Shown here in pieces: positions 22,914 through 30,201 of a DNA stretch of 33,894 nucleotides. The DNA comes from an uncultured Bacteroidaceae bacterium (GTDB taxonomy: Bacteria; Bacteroidota; Bacteroidia; Bacteroidales; Bacteroidaceae). Each line of letters begins with the position of its first letter. Position 1 is the stretch's first letter. Where the stretch lies: contig CAJORF010000122.1 of assembly GCA_905236985.1 (NCBI GenBank), forward strand, positions 1-33,894. Direction: 5' to 3'. The translations under genes were made by a program, and so were the position numbers. The notes beneath the pieces were generated by a model. That model ran no database searches, was not told the origin of the DNA, and was given only the letters and a program-made list of their open reading frames with translations.

Positions 22914-25798
22914 AACTCTTCCTCCTCGACGCTTACGCCCTCATCTATCGTGCCTACTACGGCCTCATCAAGAACCCGCGCATCAACAGCCGTGGTGAGA
23001 ATGTATCAGCCATCTTTGGCTTCTTCAACACGCTCGAAGAAGTGCTGACCAAGGAACAGCCCACGCACGTCGGTGTGGCTTTCGACCCTCACGGCGGTAC
23101 TTTCCGCCACGAAGCCTATCCACCCTACAAGGCGCAGCGAGAGGAGACACCCGAAGCCATTCGTTTTGGTGTGCCGGTCATCAAGGAGATCTTGAAAGAC
23201 TACCGTATTCCTGTGCTCGAAGTGGAAGGGTATGAGGCCGATGATGTCATCGGGACTCTTGCTGCACAAGCTGAAGTTCAGGGTATTGAGACCTACATGA
23301 TGACCCCCGACAAGGACTACGGGCAGCTCGTATCGCCACACGTAAGGATGTTCAAGCCCAAGAATATGGGCGTAGGATTCGACATCCTTGGGCCTGCTGA
23401 AGTATGTGCCAAATGGGGCATTGAGCGTCCAGAGCAGGTCGTTGATATCCTTGGCCTCATGGGTGATGCCTCCGATAATATCCCGGGTTGTCCTGGTGTA
23501 GGGGAAAAGACGGCTTCATCTCTCATCCAGCAATTCGGAAGTATCGAGGGACTATTGTCCAACACCGACCAGCTCAAAGGCAAGCTGAGGGAGCGCGTCA
23601 CAGAGAACCGCGAGCAGATCACCCTCTCGCGCTGGCTTGCCCAGATCGTCACTGATGTCCCCATCACTCTCGACATGGAAGCCCTCGCCTACGAGGAGCC
23701 TGATCGCGAAGCGCTCATCGCCAAGTTTTCCGACCTCGAGATGCGCAGCCTCATCAATCGCAAGTTCGGTGGTGAAATAGCAGAAACAAAACATCAGACT
23801 CTCTCAAGACCCACCCCAAGCCTCTCCCATAAGGGAGGCGAGAGCCTCCAGAAAGAGGGACAACTGGATCTCTTCGATTCATATATCTCCGAAACTACAG
23901 CCTCTGCAGCCCCTATTCTTGCGGCCTCAACAAATGAGGATTCTCTTCCCTTCTCCAGCTATGCGCAGCCTCTCCCGTCCCTTACGGGAGGGGTCGGGGG
24001 TGGGTCTTCTTATCACCTCGTTTCCACCCCTTCTGCTCGTGCTGACCTTCTCTCCCTTCTTCTCTCCTTCCCCGAAGTATCCATCGATACCGAGACGACG
24101 AGCACAGAGCCTATTGATGCCGAGCTTGTTGGACTCAGCTTTGCTGTCAAGGAAGGTGAGGGTTACTATGTTCCTATCCCAGAGAACCGTGATGAGGCTT
24201 TGGCTATTCTCAAGGAGTTCCGCCCTGTCTATGAGAGCACGACGATCCTCAAGGTAGGCCAGAATCTGAAGTACGACCTCGAAGTGCTGGCGATGTACGG
24301 CATCCGTCTCGCAGCACCCATGTGGGATACGATGATTGCCCACTACCTCCTGCAGCCTGAGATGCGCCACGGTATGGACTATCTTGCCGAGGTCTATCTT
24401 CACTACAAGACCATACACATCGACACGCTCATCGGAACAAAGGAACGTGGTAAGCCGCAGAAGACCATGCGCGAAGTGCCCGTCGAGGAGGTCTGTCCCT
24501 ACGCCGCCGAGGATGCTGACATCACCCTGCGCCTGAAGCATGTCTTCGAGCCGATGCTCGAGGCCGAAGGTGCGCGACGTCTCTTCGAGGAAGTGGAGAT
24601 GCCTCTGATGCCCGTCCTCGCCGACATGGAACTTACGGGGGTCTGCCTTGACACCGAGGCGCTGAAGCAAGCCAGCGAGATGCTCACGACAGAGCTCTTA
24701 GCTACCGAACAGGAGATCTATTCCCTCGCTGGCACGGAGTTCAACATCAGCTCACCCAAACAGGTTGGTGAGGTGCTTTTTGACCGCCTCAAGCTACTTC
24801 CCAACGCCAAGAAGACGAAGACGGGAGCCTACTCAACCAATGAGGAGGTGTTGCAGCGCATCCGTTCCAAGCATCCTGTCGTCGATAAAATCCTTGAATA
24901 TCGCGGCAAACAGAAGCTCATCAGTACCTATCTCGACGCCCTGCCCAAACTCATCCATCCGCGCACAGGCCGCATCCACACCTCTTTCAACCAGACTGTT
25001 ACCGCTACCGGTCGTCTCTCCAGCTCCAATCCCAACCTCCAGAACATCCCCGTCCGTACAGCCGATGGCAAGGAGATACGCAAGGCTTTCGTTCCTGAAC
25101 CTGACCAGCTCTTCTTCTCTGCTGACTATTCGCAGATCGAACTCCGCATCATGGCACATCTCAGCGGCGATGAAGGTCTCATCGGGGATTTTCGTTTGGG
25201 CCACGACATCCATGCTGCTACTGCCGCCAAGATCTTCCATAAGGACATCACAGATGTGACGCGCGAGGAACGTGGTCGCGCCAAGACTGCTAACTTCGGC
25301 ATCATCTACGGCATCACGGCTTTTGGTCTTACTGAGCGTCTTGGTATTAGCCGCACGGAATCCAAACAGCTCATCGATAACTATTTCCTTACCTATCCGC
25401 GCGTCCATGCTTTCATGCAGGAGAGTATCGACAAGGCGCGCCAGTTGGGCTACACCGAGACCATCCTCGGTCGCCGCTGTTACCTGCGCGACATCAACTC
25501 AGCCAATGCCACTGTTCGTGGTTTTGCTGAGCGCAATGCTATCAACTCGCCCATCCAGGGCTCCGCTGCTGACATCATCAAAGTGGCGATGGTACGCATC
25601 CATCGTCGCTTTGCCGAAGAAAACCTCCGCTCAAAGATGATCCTTCAGGTGCACGACGAACTCAACTTCAGCGTCCTACCAGAAGAGCGCGAGCGCGTCG
25701 AGAAAATTGTCATCGAAGAGATGCAAGGTGCTTTCTCCATGCATGTCCCGCTCATTGCCGATGCCGGATGGGGCTCCAACTGGCTTGAAGCGCACTAA
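22910..25798 (+). CDS. polA: DNA polymerase I
   Basis: 962 aa, fills gaps and removes RNA primers. Domains: 5' nuclease (1-290; LLDAYALIYRAYYG, EGYEADDVIGTLA, TPDKDYGQLV, GVGEKTASSLI), linker (about 296-380), 3'-5' exonuclease (about 385-570, with intact SIDTETTS, Asp393 and Glu395), polymerase (about 590-962) with motif A DYSQIELR (Asp739), motif B RGRAKTANFGIIYG, and motif C QVHDELNF (Asp916). The Phe of the motif B NFG matches E. coli Pol I. The linker holds two in-frame GC-rich palindromic repeats (residues 300-314 and 353-367) facing each other. Ends 1 nt before the convergent GH2 stop. Confidence 0.97.
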   Translation: MKLFLLDAYALIYRAYYGLIKNPRINSRGENVSAIFGFFNTLEEVLTKEQPTHVGVAFDPHGGTFRHEAYPPYKAQREETPEAIRFGVPVIKEILKDYRIPVLEVEGYEADDVIGTLAAQAEVQGIETYMMTPDKDYGQLVSPHVRMFKPKNMGVGFDILGPAEVCAKWGIERPEQVVDILGLMGDASDNIPGCPGVGEKTASSLIQQFGSIEGLLSNTDQLKGKLRERVTENREQITLSRWLAQIVTDVPITLDMEALAYEEPDREALIAKFSDLEMRSLINRKFGGEIAETKHQTLSRPTPSLSHKGGESLQKEGQLDLFDSYISETTASAAPILAASTNEDSLPFSSYAQPLPSLTGGVGGGSSYHLVSTPSARADLLSLLLSFPEVSIDTETTSTEPIDAELVGLSFAVKEGEGYYVPIPENRDEALAILKEFRPVYESTTILKVGQNLKYDLEVLAMYGIRLAAPMWDTMIAHYLLQPEMRHGMDYLAEVYLHYKTIHIDTLIGTKERGKPQKTMREVPVEEVCPYAAEDADITLRLKHVFEPMLEAEGARRLFEEVEMPLMPVLADMELTGVCLDTEALKQASEMLTTELLATEQEIYSLAGTEFNISSPKQVGEVLFDRLKLLPNAKKTKTGAYSTNEEVLQRIRSKHPVVDKILEYRGKQKLISTYLDALPKLIHPRTGRIHTSFNQTVTATGRLSSSNPNLQNIPVRTADGKEIRKAFVPEPDQLFFSADYSQIELRIMAHLSGDEGLIGDFRLGHDIHAATAAKIFHKDITDVTREERGRAKTANFGIIYGITAFGLTERLGISRTESKQLIDNYFLTYPRVHAFMQESIDKARQLGYTETILGRRCYLRDINSANATVRGFAERNAINSPIQGSAADIIKVAMVRIHRRFAEENLRSKMILQVHDELNFSVLPEERERVEKIVIEEMQGAFSMHVPLIADAGWGSNWLEAH
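23806..23850. repeat. GC-rich palindromic repeat, copy 3, in polA
   Basis: AAGACCCACCCC, then arms CTCCC / GGGAG around ATAA, ending GAGAGCCTCC. Encodes RPTPSLSHKGGES. Confidence 0.85.
23965..24010. repeat. GC-rich palindromic repeat, copy 4, in polA (inverted)
   Basis: CTCCCGT / ACGGGAG perfect 7-bp stem, then GGGGTCGGGGGTGGGTCTT, the reverse complement of the start of copy 3. Encodes PLPSLTGGVGGGSS. Confidence 0.85.
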
Positions 25799-25799
25799 A

Positions 25800-28589
25800 T
25801 CACGGATTGACGAACTTGGGTTTGAGTTCGTCAGGCGACTCATTGGTGAACATATTGACTGCTGGGGCATTGCGTTCAAAGAGATGGTGGAGGATGGCGG
25901 GGTCGAGGTCGAGCGAGGGGTGGAAGGTATCGCTTTGCATGTAGCTGAGGATGCTGTGGCGCAACTGACGGGCAACGACGCGGTCGTCGAGGTCGTTGGT
26001 GAGGTCGAAGGTAGTGAGGATGAGCCGTCCCTTGCCTACGCGGGCTTCGATGAGCATTCCGAGTTTACGAGAGAGGTGCCAGGTGTCAATGGGCTGCACG
26101 ATGGGTTGATAGTCCTTAGGGAATTCGGCGAGGTTGATACATTGAGCGCGGTTGGTCAGCTCCCACCACTGTAGGTCTTGCCAGTCATCGGTGGGGAAGT
26201 CATCGAAGATGGGATGGTCTGCCTGAATGTAAGCCCCCGTCGTGTGCGGTGGCTTCATCTTGAACCACGAGGTGTTCCAAAAGACAGGTAGGAAGCGATG
26301 CACGACATCAGCACCGTACTTGATCTGTCCTGCGGCACAGAGAAGGACATCGTGACCGGAAACCAATAAGGATATAGCGGAGTCGAGAGCGGAAGATCCA
26401 CCCCCAACTGCTTCCGTCTGGGAGGGGAGCCCTCCGGCCAAGGAGATGATGACATTGCGCAGCTTCTCCCCTCCCTGACGGGTTGGGATGGGGCTTGGAT
26501 AAACCCAAACATTCCAATGATTGCTATGTCCCGCAGCTTCGAGCGTCATGGTGAGCTTCGTCGCTTGTTGGATGGTGGATGGGATGAAGGTGACGTCCTC
26601 CCCCCCGCGAGTCTTTCCTTCGGCCAGGACATCATGGCCGTCATCGATGCTGTAGCTCAACTCAGAGATGGTCGATCCACTCATATTATATAATAAGGTA
26701 TGCGCGCGAATGGTGTCGGACGTGGAGTAGGTGAAGCGGGGTAGGGAGGCGAGTGGCACGACATCGCTGCAGAACTCGCGCCAATCGGCAGCTTCACAAT
26801 AACCCTTCTCGCGCCAATGGACATTGAGAGGACCGACGAGGGCTGTACCTTGACCGCTATAGTCGTTGAGGGCAAGGAGTTGGAAGCCGGCGTATTGGGG
26901 CGTGCGCAGATGCCGTTCAATCTCATATTTGTAAGCTAACACCTGCGAGCGACCGCTGGCCATCAGGAACTTCTCCGCTTGCTCTGCCATTCCGTTGGTA
27001 GCGAGCAAGTCACGGAAGATTTCAAAGTTAGCCGCCTTGTAGGCTCCCGTATATTGCGGCATCTCGCGGAAGTCGGGGAAGGCGCACCACTGACCCTGCT
27101 CGTGGGAGATCATGGGAGACCTCTCCTCGACCCTTCCCGTTAGGGAGGGGTTGGGTCTGTAGTTTCTCGGGTGGGCTATTTGTTCACAATAGTCATCATC
27201 GCTGCTGGGCTGACGGCGATTCCATTCCAATCCTCTCGCACCACCTTTGACGTGGTACTCCGAACCATAGTCCCATTCCCATCCTCCGCCTACGCTGGCT
27301 GTGCAGTAGATGCGTGAGGGGTCGTAGGCTTTCATCGCCTTGACGAACTGTGCGCCCCATTCCACCCAGCGGCCTGCGGGTTCGTTGCCGGCGGCGAGCA
27401 TGATGAAAGAGGGATGATGGCCGTAGGTGTCAAGGATGGCCTTGCACTCGGAGATCAGGTACTCATCGATCGCCATACCATTGCCGAGCTTCACGCCGTG
27501 GTTAGGCCACGAAGGACCTTCGGGCTGCAGATAGAAACCGAGACGGTCGGCTGCGATAAAGGCTGCTTCGGGCGGACAGTAGCTGTGGAAGCGCATATGG
27601 TTGAGGCCGTAGTCCTTGCATTTCTGGAAGATGGCCTCCCAGGAAGAAACATCCGTGGGCGGGTAGCCTGTCTCGGGGAAGCAGCAGTTGCCGACGGTGC
27701 CGCGAAGGTGGATGCGCTGGCCATTGAGCAGGATGTCTGGGCCACTGATGCTGACCTCACGGAAGCCAAAGGTGACGCGGACAGGGATGCCGTCGTAGTT
27801 GATGATGGCGGTGTAGAGCTGGGGTGAGTGTTCGCTCCACGGACGAGCATGGGGTATGTGGACGTCGAATGTCCTTTCGTTGAGCGTGATATGAGCTGTC
27901 GAAGTCGCAAGGTCGGTGGTGACGCGGCGACGGTAGATATAGGGCGGTTCTGAGGTTTTATGGTATTGAGGTTCTGAGGCTTGCAACTCGATGCGTCCGG
28001 CTATGCCGTTCCAGTTACCCTGCGTCTGGTCGGTGACGCTGTGGCTGTCCTGTCCCACGCAGACATTCTCGATGCCGTTATAGACGCGGATGGCGATGGT
28101 ATTGTCCTTACCGAAGCGCAGATAGGGGGTGACATCATATTGATGCGGCACGGAGAGGGACATCTGATGTCCCACTTCGCGGCCATTGACGATGACGGTT
28201 GTCTCGATGTGCGGACGTTCCAGGAAGAGCGTCACACGGCGGCGTTTCCAGTGGCGCGGCACGCTGACGGTGCGGCTGTAAGTCACCTCGCCCACGAAAT
28301 GCTTCGAGGGAGTCAGAAAGAAGGGGAACTTCATGTGACCGGCCCGGCGGTAGGGTTCCATGAAGGGGTTGAAGAAATAGCTGGAGTCGTAGAGGGAACC
28401 CGTCCAGCGCGTGTCAACGGTGATGTCGTCGCCAAGTCCGTTGGTGAGTAGTGATCCCGGCAAGTTGACGCGCTCGGCATTGAGACGTGAGGTGAGTTGC
28501 CATGAGCCAGAGAGGTCGAGATAGTCTTGTGCCAAGGCACACGAGCATACATAAATAATAAGGTATGCAAAGAAGGAGAAACGCTTCAT
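25800..28589 (-). CDS. Secreted glycoside hydrolase family 2 enzyme
   Basis: 929 aa. Signal peptide MKRFSFFAYLIIYVCSCALAQ. N-terminal sugar-binding beta-sandwich (about 25-200; WKRRRVTLFLERPHIETTV), Ig-like domain (about 210-290), then a TIM barrel with acid/base Glu403 (AAGNEP) and putative nucleophile Glu497 (SHEQGQW), followed by C-terminal beta domains. Substrate (beta-galactoside, glucuronide or mannoside) cannot be decided. Three GC-rich palindromic repeats lie in it: residues 477-493, just before the putative nucleophile, and about 698-733. Start at MKRFSFF chosen as it gives a signal peptide. Convergent with polA, divergent from the flippase. Confidence 0.9.
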   Translation of the reverse strand: MKRFSFFAYLIIYVCSCALAQDYLDLSGSWQLTSRLNAERVNLPGSLLTNGLGDDITVDTRWTGSLYDSSYFFNPFMEPYRRAGHMKFPFFLTPSKHFVGEVTYSRTVSVPRHWKRRRVTLFLERPHIETTVIVNGREVGHQMSLSVPHQYDVTPYLRFGKDNTIAIRVYNGIENVCVGQDSHSVTDQTQGNWNGIAGRIELQASEPQYHKTSEPPYIYRRRVTTDLATSTAHITLNERTFDVHIPHARPWSEHSPQLYTAIINYDGIPVRVTFGFREVSISGPDILLNGQRIHLRGTVGNCCFPETGYPPTDVSSWEAIFQKCKDYGLNHMRFHSYCPPEAAFIAADRLGFYLQPEGPSWPNHGVKLGNGMAIDEYLISECKAILDTYGHHPSFIMLAAGNEPAGRWVEWGAQFVKAMKAYDPSRIYCTASVGGGWEWDYGSEYHVKGGARGLEWNRRQPSSDDDYCEQIAHPRNYRPNPSLTGRVEERSPMISHEQGQWCAFPDFREMPQYTGAYKAANFEIFRDLLATNGMAEQAEKFLMASGRSQVLAYKYEIERHLRTPQYAGFQLLALNDYSGQGTALVGPLNVHWREKGYCEAADWREFCSDVVPLASLPRFTYSTSDTIRAHTLLYNMSGSTISELSYSIDDGHDVLAEGKTRGGEDVTFIPSTIQQATKLTMTLEAAGHSNHWNVWVYPSPIPTRQGGEKLRNVIISLAGGLPSQTEAVGGGSSALDSAISLLVSGHDVLLCAAGQIKYGADVVHRFLPVFWNTSWFKMKPPHTTGAYIQADHPIFDDFPTDDWQDLQWWELTNRAQCINLAEFPKDYQPIVQPIDTWHLSRKLGMLIEARVGKGRLILTTFDLTNDLDDRVVARQLRHSILSYMQSDTFHPSLDLDPAILHHLFERNAPAVNMFTNESPDELKPKFVNP
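25808..25833. terminator. Hairpin at polA/GH2 convergent junction
   Basis: Perfect 9-bp stem (25808-25816 with 25825-25833), 8-nt loop, within the last codons of the GH2 gene and 9 nt after the polA stop. No T-run. Confidence 0.4.
26392..26435. repeat. GC-rich palindromic repeat, copy 5, in GH2 gene
   Basis: GAAGATCCACCCCCAAC, then CTTCCGTCTGGGAGGGGAG. On the minus strand encodes GGLPSQTEAVGGGSS, in frame. Confidence 0.75.
26463..26498. repeat. GC-rich palindromic repeat, copy 6, in GH2 gene (inverted)
   Basis: CTCCCCTCCCTGACGGGTTGG then GATGGGGCTTGG. Encodes PSPIPTRQGGEK on the minus strand. Faces copy 5 across 27 bp. Confidence 0.7.
27113..27161. repeat. GC-rich palindromic repeat, copy 7, in GH2 gene (inverted)
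   Basis: CCCTTCCCGTTAGGGAGGGG then TTGGGTCT. Encodes RPNPSLTGRVEERS on the minus strand, ending 3 residues before the HE of the nucleophile motif. Confidence 0.8.
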
Positions 28590-28618
28590 AAAAAAGTCTC
28601 GCATGTGATGATTTTGCT

Positions 28619-28627
28619 GCAAAGATA
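28619..28627 (-). promoter_or_regulatory. -7 element of GH2 gene
   Basis: TATCTTTGC on the minus strand, exact consensus, 29 nt before the ATG at 28589. No clear -33. Confidence 0.55.
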
Positions 28628-28629
28628 CG

Positions 28630-28668
28630 ATTAAATTTATAATTTATAATTCATAATTCACAATTTTA
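28630..28668. repeat. ATAATT tandem repeat in the divergent intergenic region
   Basis: Four or five near-copies of ATAATT/AATTCAT between the GH2 and flippase promoters. Confidence 0.7.
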
Positions 28669-28702
28669 AGTGCCAAAAGGTCAAAATGAGATAAAAATGT
28701 CG

Positions 28703-28711
28703 TACCTTTGG
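28703..28711 (+). promoter_or_regulatory. -7 element of flippase gene
   Basis: TACCTTTGG, one base from the full consensus, 19 nt before the ATG at 28731. The -33 region is weak. Confidence 0.45.
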
Positions 28712-28730
28712 GCCGAGAAACGAAAATGAT

Positions 28731-30182
28731 ATGGTTAAACTCAACGCACTTGCCAAGGACACAGCCATCTACGGACTAAGTAGCATCGTAGGGCGCTTCC
28801 TCAATTATCTGCTCGTGCCGCTCTACACGCATTATATGCCGACCGAGTCGGGCGACTATGGGGTGAGCACGAATATCTACGCCTACACGGCACTCCTACT
28901 CGTGATCCTCACCTTCGGCATGGAGACAACGCTCTTCCGCTTTGCCAACGACGAGAAGGAGCCAGACACCGTCTTCTCCAACGCCTTCGCCACCGTGGGC
29001 ACGCTGACGGCACTGTTCTTGGCACTCGTCTTCGGCTTCATCACGCCTATTGCCGGCTATTTGGGCTATGCCGACCACCACGAGTACTTGCTGATGATGG
29101 CGGTGGTGGTTGCCATGGATGCCCTGCAGGCGTTGCCCTTCAGCTACCTTCGTTTCCAGCGCCGTCCTATCCGCTTCGCCTCATTGAAGCTGCTGTTCAT
29201 CTTCCTGAACATCGGGCTTAACGTACTCTACTTCGTGGTGTTGGGAAAGACATCGGTCTTCTACGTCTTCTTCATCAATCTGCTGTGTACGGGCTTCATC
29301 ATGCTGCTGTTCATCCCTGGTATCTTCAAGATCCGTTGGCATTTCGATGGGCAGCTGTTGCGCCGTATGTTCTCCTATTCGTGGCCCATTCTCGTGTTCG
29401 GCATTGCAGGCATACTGAACCAGGTGGCGGACAAGATCCTCTTCCCGCTCGTCTATCCTGATGTGGCTGAGGCCAATGTGCAGTTGGGCATCTATGGCAG
29501 CTGCGTGAAGATTGCCATGATTATGGCCATGATCACACAGGCGTTCCGCTATGCCTACGAGCCCATCGTCTTCGCCAAATCGAAGGATAAGGACAAGAAC
29601 GAATACTATGCTGCCGCGATGAAGTATTTCCTGATCTTCACGCTGTTGGCCTTCCTCGCCGTCGTGGGTTATATGCCTCTTCTCCTGTATATCATCGGCG
29701 AAGGCTACCGCGAAGGATTGGGCGTGGTGCCCATCGTCATGGTGGCAGAGATCATGATGGGCGTCGTGTTCAACCTGTCGTTCTGGTACAAACTCATCGA
29801 CAAGACCATCTACGGTGCCGTCATCTCCATCGTTGGGTGTGTGGTGCTGCTGGCCGTCAATGTCATCTTCATTCCGCATTACAGCTACTGGGCCTGTGCC
29901 TGGGGTGGGGTAGCGGGCTACGGCACAGCCATGGTACTGAGCTATGTTCTTGGGCAGCGCCATAACCCCATCGACTATCCGATGAAGGAGATGGGCATCT
30001 ATGTGCTCCTCACCGCCGCCTGCTATTATGTGATGACGCTCGTTCCCGACAGCTGGCCCGTTTGGGCTGTACTCCTCATCAACACAGCTCTCATCGCCCT
30101 CTTTATGGCGTACGTCGTCAAGAAAGATTTGCCGTTGAGCAGCTTGCCAGTCGTGGGAAAGTACTTCAAGAGTGAAAAATAA
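28731..30182 (+). CDS. Oligosaccharide flippase family membrane protein (MOP superfamily)
   Basis: 483 aa, 12-14 predicted transmembrane helices. Start MVKLNALAKDTAIYGLSSIVGRFLNYLLVPLYTHYM (shown here in part by AIYGLSSIVGRFLNYLLVPL) is the typical polysaccharide-synthase beginning, and HYMPTESGDYGVST is the conserved loop. Family members flip lipid-linked sugars across the inner membrane for surface polysaccharide or O-antigen. No glycosyltransferases are adjacent, so it may be a general or orphan flippase. The last residues KSEK and the stop lie in a junction repeat that also precedes the S46 gene. Confidence 0.88.
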   Translation: MVKLNALAKDTAIYGLSSIVGRFLNYLLVPLYTHYMPTESGDYGVSTNIYAYTALLLVILTFGMETTLFRFANDEKEPDTVFSNAFATVGTLTALFLALVFGFITPIAGYLGYADHHEYLLMMAVVVAMDALQALPFSYLRFQRRPIRFASLKLLFIFLNIGLNVLYFVVLGKTSVFYVFFINLLCTGFIMLLFIPGIFKIRWHFDGQLLRRMFSYSWPILVFGIAGILNQVADKILFPLVYPDVAEANVQLGIYGSCVKIAMIMAMITQAFRYAYEPIVFAKSKDKDKNEYYAAAMKYFLIFTLLAFLAVVGYMPLLLYIIGEGYREGLGVVPIVMVAEIMMGVVFNLSFWYKLIDKTIYGAVISIVGCVVLLAVNVIFIPHYSYWACAWGGVAGYGTAMVLSYVLGQRHNPIDYPMKEMGIYVLLTAACYYVMTLVPDSWPVWAVLLINTALIALFMAYVVKKDLPLSSLPVVGKYFKSEK

Positions 30183-30201
30183 ATAATTGAAAAATAGTAA
30201 T

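Noticed and set aside
24001..25798. Antisense ORFs over polA
   Set aside because: Codon-position shadows of the high-GC third base; no start or family signal.
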